A DNA stretch of 12,605 nucleotides from Candidatus Omnitrophota bacterium (GTDB lineage Bacteria > Omnitrophota > Gorgyraeia > Gygaellales > Profunditerraquicolaceae): assembly GCA_026387485.1 (NCBI GenBank), contig JAPLLQ010000119.1:1-12605 (forward strand), written 5' to 3'. The position numbers and the translations under genes were made by a program. Shown here piece by piece: positions 1-7,291 of this stretch (position 1 is its first letter; every line of letters begins with the position of its first letter). The notes below the pieces were generated by a model. It saw nothing but the letters and a program-made list of their open reading frames with translations, had not been told where the DNA came from and ran no database searches.

Positions 1-1391
1 TAGAGAATAAAGAAACTAGTTCTGAAGAGATATCTCTTGCGCTTGCCAAGAGGATAAAAGAGCTGAATCCTAAAGTTAAAGCTTATGTAAGGATTTCTAG
101 TCTAAATCAGGGACAGTCCCCTGCGGGGACAGTCTCTGGTCTAAATGGTATCCCGATTTCTATAAAGGATAATATCTGCACCGAAGGTTACAATACCGAA
201 TGTTGCTCTAAGATATTAGAAGGTTTTAACCCGCCGTATGACGCCACAGTAATTAAAAAAATAAAAGAAGCCGGGCACTCACCATTGGAATTAAAAACCA
301 ATATGGATGAGTTTGCCTTTGGTTCATCAACTGAAAATTCCTATTTTGGGCCTACGCACAATCCCTGGGATTTAGAACGGGTTCCCGGTGGCTCTTCCGG
401 AGGCTCTGCTGCGGCAGTAGCGGCAGATGAGGCGATCTGGGCTTTGGGAACAGACACCGGAGGTTCAATCCGGCAGCCAGCTTCATTTTGCGGAGTTGTC
501 GGGTTTAAGCCCACCTATGGCCGGGTTTCCCGCTATGGCTTAATTGCTTTTGCTTCCAGCCTTGACCAGATCGGGCCTTTAACCAAAGACGTCAGAGACT
601 CCGCGCTTTTAATGAATATAATTTCCGGCTATGATGCTAATGATTCAACCTCGGTGAATATCCCTACTCCTGATTATGCTCAATCTTTAGTAAATGATGT
701 TAAAGGCCTTAATCTGGGGATCCCTAAAGAATATTTTATTCAAGGGCTTGATCCGGAAGTAAAAGATATAGTCACAGCGGCAATAGAAAAACTGAAAAGT
801 TTAGGGGCTAAGGCAAAAGAAGTTTCTCTGCCTCATACCGAATACGCTGTGCCGGTATATTATATTATCGCTACAGCTGAAGCCAGCTCTAATTTAGCCC
901 GTTTTGATGGCGTGCAGTATGGATTTAGGGCTAAAGCAGATAGCCTTATTGGCATGTATAAAAAAACCCGCGGCCAAGGCTTTGGAGAGGAAGCCAAACG
1001 CAGGATAATTTTAGGGACATTTGCTCTTTCCCATGGTTATTACGACGCTTATTATTTACGCGCGCTTAAAGTGCGCACTCTGATCAAAGAAGATTTCGAT
1101 AAGGTATTTAAAAACCTTGACTGCGTTATTACTCCTACTGCGCCAACTGCGGCATTTAAAATCGGAGAAAAAGTAGAGGACCCTTTGAAGATGTACCTCT
1201 CGGATATATATACGATATCGGCTAACTTAGCCGGAATTCCGGCGGTATCTATCCCTTGCGGTTTCACCAAAAAAGGATTGCCGGTAGGTTTACAGATTTT
1301 AGCCAAACATTTTGATGAAGAGATGCTTTTTAGAATCGCTTACACCTTTGAGCAGAATACAGAGTGGCATAAGTTAAAGCCGAAATTATGA
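1..1391 (+). CDS. gatA: Aspartyl/glutamyl-tRNA amidotransferase subunit A (5' partial)
   Basis: GatA is the glutaminase/amidase subunit of cytoplasmic GatCAB. It frees ammonia from glutamine so that misacylated Glu-tRNA(Gln) or Asp-tRNA(Asn) can be amidated. The frame is open from base 3 to the stop at 1389-1391, giving 462 visible residues; the family is about 485, so some 15-25 N-terminal residues lie upstream. Numbering visible residues, the amidase triad is Lys55 (in SIKDN), Ser131 (in PGGSSGGS) and Ser155 (in DTGGSIRQP), with the expected spacing apart from one extra residue. A TTG at 285 could be taken as a start but lies inside conserved family sequence, so it is not one. Oddities are a 13-codon palindromic insertion just before GIPISIKDN (bases 100-146) and an atypical AGHSPLELKTN segment where the family has AGA-x-x-x-GKTN. 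The gene overlaps gatB by 4 nt (ATGA). Identification is very secure. Confidence 0.97.
   Translation, partial: ENKETSSEEISLALAKRIKELNPKVKAYVRISSLNQGQSPAGTVSGLNGIPISIKDNICTEGYNTECCSKILEGFNPPYDATVIKKIKEAGHSPLELKTNMDEFAFGSSTENSYFGPTHNPWDLERVPGGSSGGSAAAVAADEAIWALGTDTGGSIRQPASFCGVVGFKPTYGRVSRYGLIAFASSLDQIGPLTKDVRDSALLMNIISGYDANDSTSVNIPTPDYAQSLVNDVKGLNLGIPKEYFIQGLDPEVKDIVTAAIEKLKSLGAKAKEVSLPHTEYAVPVYYIIATAEASSNLARFDGVQYGFRAKADSLIGMYKKTRGQGFGEEAKRRIILGTFALSHGYYDAYYLRALKVRTLIKEDFDKVFKNLDCVITPTAPTAAFKIGEKVEDPLKMYLSDIYTISANLAGIPAVSIPCGFTKKGLPVGLQILAKHFDEEMLFRIAYTFEQNTEWHKLKPKL
100..146. repeat. REP/MITE-like palindrome with 8-bp flanking direct repeat inside gatA
   Basis: Bases 108-138 form a 31-nt imperfect palindrome. 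It has 14-nt arms with 12 Watson-Crick pairs, one G-T and one A-A mismatch around a TGC loop, built on GGGACAGTCCCC / GGGGACAGTCTC. The direct repeat GTCTAAAT lies immediately on both sides (100-107 and 139-146). Element plus one repeat copy is 39 nt, so the reading frame of gatA is kept and 13 residues are added. Removing it restores SSLNGIPISIKDN, which looks like the ordinary family sequence. The arrangement resembles a small palindromic mobile element with a target-site duplication. No transposase is encoded nearby. Confidence 0.7.
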
Positions 1392-2815
1392 ATTACGAAA
1401 CAGTGATCGGATTAGAGGTCCATCTGCATTTAAACACCAAAACCAAAGCTTTCTGCGGTTGTTCTACGGAATTTGGCAAACAACCCAATACTCAAGTATG
1501 CCCGGTATGCTTAGGCCTCCCGGGGTCATTACCGGTTTTTAACCAAATAGCACTGGATTATGCGATTAAAGTTGCCTTGGCTTTAAATTGTAAAATACAG
1601 GAATATACCAAGTTTGACCGGAAAAATTATTTTTATCCTGACCTGCCAAAAAATTATCAGATATCTCAGTATGATTTACCTTTATCCCGCGACGGCTTCC
1701 TGGAGATCAAAATTAACGGTAAAGCCAAACGTATCGGTATTACCCGGGTGCACATGGAGGAGGATGCCGGTAAATTGATCCATGAAAGCACAGAGAGCCT
1801 GGTAGATTTTAACCGTACCGGAGTGCCGCTGCTAGAGATTGTTAGCGAACCAGAGATTAGTTCTCCTGAAGAGGCTCACGAATACCTGGCGGCACTAAAG
1901 AGCCTGATTGAATACCTTGATGTTTCAGATTGTGATATGGAAAAAGGTTCGTTGCGCTGCGACGCAAACATATCATTAAGAAAAAAGGGGGAGAAAGAAC
2001 TCGGTATCAAGACAGAGTTGAAGAATATGAATTCTTTTAAAGCGGTAAAAGATGCGCTTGCTCACGAGGAAAAACGGCAAGCTGAATTGTTAGATGCCGG
2101 TAAAACGCTTGCTCAGGAGACCAGATGTTGGGATACAAAAGAGTTAAAGACAATTTCCATGCGCACAAAAGAAGGGTCCCAGGATTACCGTTATTTCCCT
2201 GAGCCTGACTTGCCTGAGTTTATAATCAATGAAGAATGGATCGCTAGGCTTAAAGAGGGGATACCGGAATTGCCTCAGGAAAAGATGCGGCGTTTTATTA
2301 AGGAGTTTGGATTATCTGAATATGATGCTAAAATTTTAACTGCTTCTAAAAGAGACTCTTTCTTCGCCGAAGAATGCATGCAGGCCTATCTTGGCCAAGA
2401 TAAAAAATTAGTAGTGAATTGGTTTATCGGGCCAATGCTTTCTGAGGCGAATGAGCGCAATTGCGCTTTGTCCGATTTGGGCCTATCCGTAGTCGGATTA
2501 ATTGAATTAATTGGCTATGTAGATAGAAATGAGATATCGCATTTGTCAGCTAAAATTGTTTTGACGGAAATGATTGCTAGCGGGAAGCCGGCGGAGACGA
2601 TTATAGGAGAGAAAAATTTAATCCAGGTTTCTGACTCCGTATCTTTAAATGATATAATCGAAGAGGCAGTTAAAGAGAACTCTAAGTCAGTAGCGGATTA
2701 TCAAGCCGGCAAAGAGAATGCGCTAATGTTTTTGGTTGGGCAAGTAATGAGGAAAAGTAAAGGGAAGGCTAACCCAAAAGCAGTTCAGGATTTATTAAAG
2801 GAGAAATTTAAATAA
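1388..2815 (+). CDS. gatB: Aspartyl/glutamyl-tRNA amidotransferase subunit B
   Basis: GatB is the kinase/transamidase subunit of GatCAB. It phosphorylates the carboxylate of the misacylated Glu or Asp and amidates it with ammonia channelled from GatA. At 475 residues the length is normal. The N-terminal cradle starts with VIGLEVHLHLNTKTK. The zinc-site cysteines are Cys23, Cys25, Cys38 and Cys41 (FCGCS and VCPVCLGLPG). Conserved HMEEDAGK, DFNRTGVPLLEIVSEP, TELKNMNSF and DYRYFPEPDLP segments follow. The C-terminal part, from about residue 300, is the helical plus YqeY-like tRNA-binding region, ending in GKANPKAVQDLLKEK. The ATG overlaps the gatA stop (ATGA), which suggests translational coupling, and no strong separate ribosome site is needed. 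The stop shares one base with the next start. gatC is not in the window and probably lies upstream. Confidence 0.97.
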   Translation: MNYETVIGLEVHLHLNTKTKAFCGCSTEFGKQPNTQVCPVCLGLPGSLPVFNQIALDYAIKVALALNCKIQEYTKFDRKNYFYPDLPKNYQISQYDLPLSRDGFLEIKINGKAKRIGITRVHMEEDAGKLIHESTESLVDFNRTGVPLLEIVSEPEISSPEEAHEYLAALKSLIEYLDVSDCDMEKGSLRCDANISLRKKGEKELGIKTELKNMNSFKAVKDALAHEEKRQAELLDAGKTLAQETRCWDTKELKTISMRTKEGSQDYRYFPEPDLPEFIINEEWIARLKEGIPELPQEKMRRFIKEFGLSEYDAKILTASKRDSFFAEECMQAYLGQDKKLVVNWFIGPMLSEANERNCALSDLGLSVVGLIELIGYVDRNEISHLSAKIVLTEMIASGKPAETIIGEKNLIQVSDSVSLNDIIEEAVKENSKSVADYQAGKENALMFLVGQVMRKSKGKANPKAVQDLLKEKFK

Positions 2816-4104
2816 TGCGTAAAAAAATAATTATTACTTTGATTATAGGACTGGGAATTTTTGCTTTTGTTTCTTTAGCGATCTCAGGTATAGAGAGGAA
2901 GAAAAAAGATGACCTCTACCGCCAGGTCGAGCTTTTTTCCGATACTTTAGCAATAATCCAAAATGATTATGTTGATGAAACTAAGCCTAAGGATTTAATT
3001 TACGGCGCCTTAAAGGGGATGCTCGCTTCTTTAGACGCGCATAGCCAGTTTATGGACCCGGAAACTTATAATGAGCTTAAAGTAGAGACTGTAGGAGAAT
3101 TCGGCGGGCAGGGGGAATTAGAGATTACGATTAAAGACAGCCTTTTGACTATTATTACGCCGATAGAAGGTACTCCGGCCTGGAAAGCAGGGGTTAAGCC
3201 TGAGGACCGGATTGTTAAAATTAATAGCGATTTGACACGGGATATGACGCTTACTGATGCGGTTAAGAAGATGCGCGGTAAGCCGGGCGAAAGCGTAAAT
3301 CTTACTATCCTGCGGGAGTCGGAGAAAAAGCTTTTAGAATTTAAAATTACCCGCGATATAATTAAAATTAAAGATATAAAAGAAGCTAAGATCCTAGAGG
3401 ATAATATAGGTTACATCCGTTTGGTAGAATTCAGGGAAAATACGCCTAAAGATTTTAACGCGGCCTTGGAGAAACTTTCTAAGCTTGGCATGAATGCTTT
3501 AATATTGGATTTGCGTAATAATCCCGGAGGGCTTCTGGAGAGCGCGGTAAAAGTAAGCGAAAAATTTATCCCTAAAGACAAGATAATTGTTTATACAAAA
3601 GGAAGAGAAAAGAAGCAGAATTACGAATTTATTTCGCACTGCGCACATCCCTTGTTTAATCTACCGATAGTAGTTTTGATTAATGAAGGCTCAGCTTCGG
3701 GAAGCGAAATTGTTGCTGCCTGTTTGCAGGATTATAAACGGGCGATAATATTAGGGGTTAAGTCTTTCGGCAAAGGTTCAGTGCAGACAGTAATACCCTT
3801 AAGCGACGGGTCAGCCTTAAGATTGACGACGAGTAAATACTTTACGCCTTTGGGTAAAGTTATCCATAATAAAGGAGTTATGCCGGATATTGTTGTGGAG
3901 GAAGCTAAGGATAGTATTATACGACATGAGGAGGTAAAAGCGGATAGGCTTAAGGATGTATTTGAGGAGATAGAGAATATAGATAAAACAGCCAATGGCT
4001 TAAAGGCGCCGGATTATAAATCAGATACCCAGCTTATACGGGCAGTTGATGTTTTAAAAGCAGCTAAATTTTATAAAGGTATGGAAGTTAATGAAAAAAA
4101 ATAA
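2815..4104 (+). CDS. ctpA: S41 family C-terminal processing peptidase (CtpA/Prc type)
   Basis: This is a membrane-anchored serine protease of the carboxy-terminal processing family, which trims or degrades envelope proteins from a C-terminal recognition site. Residues 4-24 form a hydrophobic signal/anchor segment, so the enzyme should act outside the cytoplasmic membrane. A short helical N-terminal domain (about 35-90) precedes a PDZ domain (about 95-170; GEFGGQGELEI and GVKPEDRIVKIN). The S41 core follows with LDLRNNPGGLL. The catalytic residues are Ser295 in GSASGSE, Lys320 in SFGKGSVQ and Gln324; the 25- and 4-residue spacings match the Ser-Lys-Gln arrangement of CtpB. The length of 429 is typical. 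An AAAGGAG ribosome site at 2797-2803 supports the start, which overlaps the gatB stop by one base. The downstream polysaccharide deacetylase overlaps by 14 nt, a common envelope pairing. The substrate is unknown. Confidence 0.95.
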   Translation: MRKKIIITLIIGLGIFAFVSLAISGIERKKKDDLYRQVELFSDTLAIIQNDYVDETKPKDLIYGALKGMLASLDAHSQFMDPETYNELKVETVGEFGGQGELEITIKDSLLTIITPIEGTPAWKAGVKPEDRIVKINSDLTRDMTLTDAVKKMRGKPGESVNLTILRESEKKLLEFKITRDIIKIKDIKEAKILEDNIGYIRLVEFRENTPKDFNAALEKLSKLGMNALILDLRNNPGGLLESAVKVSEKFIPKDKIIVYTKGREKKQNYEFISHCAHPLFNLPIVVLINEGSASGSEIVAACLQDYKRAIILGVKSFGKGSVQTVIPLSDGSALRLTTSKYFTPLGKVIHNKGVMPDIVVEEAKDSIIRHEEVKADRLKDVFEEIENIDKTANGLKAPDYKSDTQLIRAVDVLKAAKFYKGMEVNEKK

Positions 4105-4873
4105 CCGTAGATATAAGGTAGTTATCGGTATTGCATTATTGGTTGTTATTTGCGGTGCAGTTTTAATCCTTTCCCGCAAGCCTAAAGCGCCTATGGTTAA
4201 GCCGGCAGTGAAACCAAAAGTAAAAATCGCTATTGTTATTGATGATTGGGGCTATAACTTAAATAATTTGGGTTACCTTAAAGAGATAAGGTACCCTTTG
4301 ACATTAGCAGTATTACCCAATCTTCACTACTCAAGAAAAATAAGCCAAGAAGGGTCTCTATTGGGGTTTGAGATAATCCTGCATTTACCAATGGAGCCGC
4401 TAGAGAATTTAAGGCTGGAAAAAAATACTATTACTGCTTCTATGGAGAAAGCCAAGATATCTATGATCATCAAGCAGGATTTAGAGAATATGGTTAATGT
4501 GCGAGGTGTTTCTAACCACATGGGTTCTAAGGTGACCAGAGATGAACGGGTTATGAGTATTGTATTCAAGGAGCTTAAAAAGAAGAATCTTTATTTTCTG
4601 GATAGCTTTGTAACCCCTGCTTCTGTATGTGCGGGTTTAGCTAAGGACTCGCATTTACCTTTTGCCGAAAGAGACATATTTTTAGATAATAAGGAAGAGC
4701 GCTCTTATATTATCCGTCAGTTAAATAAATTAAAGGTTAAGGCTAAAATTAATGGTTATGCTATAGGCATTGGCCATGACCGAAAAAATACTTTATCGGT
4801 ATTAAAAGAGGCTATGTCCCAGATGGAAAAAGAAGGCTATAAATTTGTCTTTGTTTCGGAGCTGGCAAAGTGA
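4091..4873 (+). CDS. Divergent polysaccharide deacetylase family protein (YibQ-like)
   Basis: This 260-residue protein has one N-terminal membrane segment (about 9-28), then a proline/lysine-rich linker and a catalytic-type domain from about residue 45. Family motifs appear in order: KIAIVIDDWGYN (Asp51-Asp52), AVLPNLHYS, LHLPMEP (98-103), VSNHMGSKVT (141-149), FLDSFVT and GIGH (226-229). These fit the divergent polysaccharide deacetylase family (NodB-like fold). The Asp and His residues are those expected to hold a metal. The substrate of this family is not established; peptidoglycan or an exported glycan is inferred. The gene overlaps the protease upstream by 14 nt in a different frame, so the two are probably translated together. 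In many bacteria this family sits beside ctpA and a murein hydrolase activator, which supports an envelope role. Confidence 0.88.
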   Translation: MKKNNRRYKVVIGIALLVVICGAVLILSRKPKAPMVKPAVKPKVKIAIVIDDWGYNLNNLGYLKEIRYPLTLAVLPNLHYSRKISQEGSLLGFEIILHLPMEPLENLRLEKNTITASMEKAKISMIIKQDLENMVNVRGVSNHMGSKVTRDERVMSIVFKELKKKNLYFLDSFVTPASVCAGLAKDSHLPFAERDIFLDNKEERSYIIRQLNKLKVKAKINGYAIGIGHDRKNTLSVLKEAMSQMEKEGYKFVFVSELAK

Positions 4874-4967
4874 CCCTTCGGCGCGCTACGCTTGCTCAGG
4901 GTTATCCCGAGCGATGGTTCGACTCGCAATGCTCGCTCACCATCGTGCTGAGTGAAATCGAAGCACG
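4874..4967. repeat. Cluster of three REP-like hairpins with shared loop and different arms
   Basis: Three short hairpins lie in tandem between two genes. Unit a has arms CCC/GGG (4874-4876, 4899-4901) around a 22-nt loop. Unit b has arms CGATGG/CCATCG (4912-4917, 4940-4945), also around a 22-nt loop. Unit c, in inverted orientation, has arms CGTGC/GCACG (4944-4948, 4963-4967) around a 14-nt loop. Read in the same orientation, all three loops begin TTCG and end CTCA (TTCGATTTCACTCA in unit c), while the arms differ and still pair within each unit. This looks like a family of intergenic palindromic repeats. The base composition is also more GC-rich than the neighbouring genes. Confidence 0.65.
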
Positions 4968-4981
4968 ACTGGAAGGAGTCG
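4966..4981 (+). promoter_or_regulatory. tsaD ribosome binding site inside a small hairpin
   Basis: The Shine-Dalgarno sequence AAGGAG (4973-4978) lies 7 nt before the tsaD ATG. It falls in the loop and first arm bases of a possible hairpin CGACT-GGAAGG-AGTCG (4966-4981). The site decides the tsaD start. Whether the 5-bp stem forms strongly enough to affect translation is unknown. Confidence 0.5.
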
Positions 4982-4985
4982 AGGG

Positions 4986-5969
4986 ATGAATGTTTTAGGG
5001 ATTGAGACTAGCTGCGATGAAACTTCGGCCGCCGTAGTTAAAGACGGGAAAAAAATTTTAAGTTTTGATGTAGTTAGCAGCCTGCATTTTCATAGCAAAT
5101 ATGGCGGGGTAATCCCCGAGATCGCTTCACGGATGCAGCTGGAAACTATAACTAGAATTAGTGAAAGCGTGATTAAGGACGCAGGGATCAAATTAAAGGA
5201 TATAGATTTAGTCAGTGTAACCAGCGGGCCGGGGCTGCTGGGGTCTTTATTGGTCGGGCTTTCTTTCGCTAAATCTGTAGCCTTAAGTTTAAAGATTCCT
5301 TTGTTGGGGATAAACCATGTGCATAGCCACTTTTACGCTAATTTCTTAAATGGTAAAAATATTAAATTACCCTTTGTAGCTTTAGTAGTTTCCGGAGGCC
5401 ACACTAGTTTATTTTATGTGCGTGATTTTAACGGAATAGAATTATTAGGCGAAACTCAGGATGATGCCTGCGGTGAAGCGTTTGATAAAGTAGCTAAGAT
5501 TTTAGGTTTAGGTTACCCCGGGGGAGCGCTTATTGAGGAATTAGCTAGGAGAGGAAACCCGGGGAAAATAAAATTTAACTGTTCAGGTACAAGAGGAGAA
5601 TTAGATTTTAGTTTTAGCGGTATCAAGACCGCAGTGCTATATTATGTAAAGGAAAGGCACTTGGATATTAGGGATAAGCAGGATATCTGTGCTTCTTTTC
5701 AAAGTGCGGTAATTGATGCTTTGGTAAAGAAAGCTTTATTAGCCTGTAAGTTAAAAAGAAGCAAGAGTCTGGTTATCGGCGGAGGGGTTGTAGCAAATGA
5801 TTTTTTAAGAGGAAAATTCTCTCAGGCAGCAGGAGAGCATAATTTAGATTGTTATTTTCCCCCTAAAGCTTTATGTATGGATAACGCGGCAATGGTCGCT
5901 GGTTTAGGATATCAGCTCTATAAAAAAGGCGAGAGGTCTGATTTATATTTAAACGTAGATTTAAATTAA
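4986..5969 (+). CDS. tsaD: tRNA N6-adenosine threonylcarbamoyltransferase
   Basis: TsaD (Kae1/Gcp) is the ASKHA-fold enzyme that moves the threonylcarbamoyl group from TC-AMP to A37 of ANN-decoding tRNAs, giving t6A; in bacteria it works with TsaB, TsaE and TsaC. The 327-residue length is normal. The N-terminus reads MNVLGIETSCDETSAAV. Metal ligands are His111 and His115 in GINHVHSHFYA and Asp299 in CMDNAAMVAG, matching the positions in the E. coli enzyme. Nucleotide-binding and phosphate motifs are VVSGGHTSL, DDACGEAFDKVAK, FSFSGIKTAV and VIGGGVVAND. AAGGAG at 4973-4978 supports the start. It is the first gene after the hairpin cluster, so it may begin a new transcription unit, although no clear promoter was seen. 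MgtC follows after 12 nt. Confidence 0.97.
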   Translation: MNVLGIETSCDETSAAVVKDGKKILSFDVVSSLHFHSKYGGVIPEIASRMQLETITRISESVIKDAGIKLKDIDLVSVTSGPGLLGSLLVGLSFAKSVALSLKIPLLGINHVHSHFYANFLNGKNIKLPFVALVVSGGHTSLFYVRDFNGIELLGETQDDACGEAFDKVAKILGLGYPGGALIEELARRGNPGKIKFNCSGTRGELDFSFSGIKTAVLYYVKERHLDIRDKQDICASFQSAVIDALVKKALLACKLKRSKSLVIGGGVVANDFLRGKFSQAAGEHNLDCYFPPKALCMDNAAMVAGLGYQLYKKGERSDLYLNVDLN

Positions 5970-5981
5970 AGGAGGGAAGAT

Positions 5982-6437
5982 ATGCTTACAGATGCTCAGA
6001 TTATTCTTCGCCTGCTTTTAACTGTAACTTTAAGCGGGCTTATCGGCCTGGAAAGGCAGCTGCACAAGAGGACGGCGGGGTTACGTACGCATATTTTAGT
6101 TGCTTTAGGTTCCTGTCTTATAATGTTGACATCTCTCTATGTTTTTGATATATATAAAGAGATAGCTAAGTTAGATCCGGCGCGTATTGCTGCCGGAGTA
6201 ATCACAGGGATAGGATTTTTAGGGGCCGGGACAATTATCCGTGACAGAGAAGGGGTTAGGGGCTTAACTACTGCGGCAAGTTTATGGGTGGTAGCAGGAA
6301 TTGGTTTGGCTGTAGGCTGCGGCTTCAATAAAGCAGCTATTTATGCCACAGTTTTGGCTGTAATTGTTCTTTTCTTCTTAAGATTTGCGGAAGGTTTGAT
6401 ATTTTTCGAAAATAAAGAGAGGCAGCCTAAAAAATAA
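5982..6437 (+). CDS. MgtC/SapB family membrane protein
   Basis: This is a 151-residue integral inner-membrane protein. Hydrophobic segments lie at about residues 5-23, 35-55, 68-86, 93-113 and 115-136, so four or five membrane helices are likely. Family signatures are GLIGLERQ (19-26), TAGLRTHILVALGS, DPARIAAGVITGIGFLGAG and VRGLTTAASLWVVA; the charged residues Glu24, Arg25, Asp65 and Arg87 sit at conserved places. The protein is the short form without the C-terminal ACT-like domain of Salmonella MgtC, as in many free-living bacteria. Its role outside pathogens is not settled; magnesium limitation, membrane potential and F-ATPase modulation have been proposed for relatives. A strong AAAGGAGG (5968-5975) precedes the ATG. 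It lies 12 nt after tsaD and 11 nt before the bactofilin gene. Confidence 0.93.
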   Translation: MLTDAQIILRLLLTVTLSGLIGLERQLHKRTAGLRTHILVALGSCLIMLTSLYVFDIYKEIAKLDPARIAAGVITGIGFLGAGTIIRDREGVRGLTTAASLWVVAGIGLAVGCGFNKAAIYATVLAVIVLFFLRFAEGLIFFENKERQPKK

Positions 6438-6448
6438 GGAGGTTAACC

Positions 6449-6952
6449 ATGGCATTTAAGAAAAAGGTGGAAGAGAAAATCCTGGATATTGATGCCTCTA
6501 TGCAGGGGACATTGACTTTTAAGGATCCGGTTAACCTACGGATTAACGGTAAATTCGACGGCAACCTTGAAACAAGGGGGAATTTAACCATCGGTTCAAC
6601 AGCAGTAGTTTCTGGAGATTTAATCGGAGATAATATTGTTATTGGCGGAAGAATTAAAGGTAAAGTTATCGCTAAGGAGAGATTGACTCTTCTGCCTACG
6701 GCGGTAATAGATGGTGATATTTATCCGGCCAGGCTTAATATTGCCGAGGGCGCGGTGCTGGAAGGCAGATGTTCGATGCTTCATGATTTCTTAAATGCCG
6801 GCGAGTTGGCAGAATACCTGGAAGTAGATTTAAATTCGATTATGGAATGGGCGAATGCCGGAAAGGTGCCGGGGCATAAAGAAGGAAGCGACTGGAAATT
6901 TGAAAGAAAGGCAATTGATTCTTGGGTCGCTTCCGGAAAGATTGGGAAGTAG
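6449..6952 (+). CDS. Bactofilin fused to an excisionase-type helix-turn-helix domain
   Basis: Residues 13-109 form a bactofilin domain: repeated short beta strands rich in G, V and I (LRINGKFDGNLETRGNLTIG, GDLIGDNIVIGGRIKGKVIA, AVIDGDIYPARLNIAEGAVLEG), the right-handed beta-helix that polymerises into cytoskeletal filaments on the membrane. Residues 114-165 (LNAGELAEYLEVDLNSIMEWANAG, broken here as LNAGELAEYL and SIMEWANAGKVPG, then WKFERKAIDSWV) match the MerR/excisionase-like HTH_17 domain. Bactofilins normally end in a short flexible tail, so a C-terminal DNA- or partner-binding domain is noteworthy. The start is fixed by TAAGGAGGT (6435-6443), which overlaps the mgtC stop. The next gene encodes a second HTH_17 protein with a membrane anchor, so the two may work together. 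The domain calls are secure; the joint function is inference. Confidence 0.88.
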   Translation: MAFKKKVEEKILDIDASMQGTLTFKDPVNLRINGKFDGNLETRGNLTIGSTAVVSGDLIGDNIVIGGRIKGKVIAKERLTLLPTAVIDGDIYPARLNIAEGAVLEGRCSMLHDFLNAGELAEYLEVDLNSIMEWANAGKVPGHKEGSDWKFERKAIDSWVASGKIGK

Positions 6953-6967
6953 GGAATAGGTAAAAAG

Positions 6968-7282
6968 ATGGCTGAAGAAAAACTTTTGACGGTCAGGGAA
7001 GTCTCGCTGCTACTTAGCATATCCGAGAAAGAAGTTATGGATCTTGCTGAGAGCTCAGCTATCCCGGCGTATAAAGTAGGCGGCGTATTTTTAAGATTTA
7101 AAAAAGAGCAGGTGATTGCTTACCTGAAGAAGTCAGCGCATGCTCAGACCGTAAAAAAAGCTCATCCGGAACAGGAGTATTCTGGTAGAGAGAAGATAAG
7201 TGACTTTTTTTATTTTAATGATTTTTATATCTTAGCCGGCCTATTAATAATCCTGTTGTTAGTTATAATCCTGCAAGGGTAA
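6968..7282 (+). CDS. Helix-turn-helix (excisionase type) protein with C-terminal membrane anchor
   Basis: This small protein has 104 residues. Residues 6-54 are an HTH_17/excisionase-like domain (LLTVREVSLLLSISEKEV, then IPAYKVGGVFLRFKKEQVIAYL), a winged-helix fold related to MerR. A charged linker (55-78) follows. Residues 85-102 (FYILAGLLIILLLVIILQ) are a single hydrophobic helix at the extreme C-terminus, so it looks tail-anchored with the helix-turn-helix in the cytoplasm. No integrase, recombinase or phage gene is nearby, so a role as a phage excisionase is unlikely. It lies 15 nt after the bactofilin gene, which carries the same class of domain. The ribosome site is weak (AGG at 6958-6960). 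It is probably an accessory partner of the bactofilin, but no function can be assigned. Confidence 0.8.
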   Translation: MAEEKLLTVREVSLLLSISEKEVMDLAESSAIPAYKVGGVFLRFKKEQVIAYLKKSAHAQTVKKAHPEQEYSGREKISDFFYFNDFYILAGLLIILLLVIILQG

Positions 7283-7291
7283 TTTTAAATA

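Noticed and set aside
285..287. TTG as the start codon of gatA
   Set aside because: Conserved GatA sequence, including the catalytic SIKDN lysine, continues upstream in the same frame to the window edge without a stop.
1052..1306. Minus-strand open frame within gatA, and similar ones within ctpA, the deacetylase, mgtC, acsC and the RACo gene
   Set aside because: Each is antisense to a confidently identified gene, has no ribosome site of note and no domain.
6968..7282. Phage or transposon excisionase
   Set aside because: The domain type matches, but there is no integrase, attachment site or other phage gene, and the protein ends in a membrane helix.
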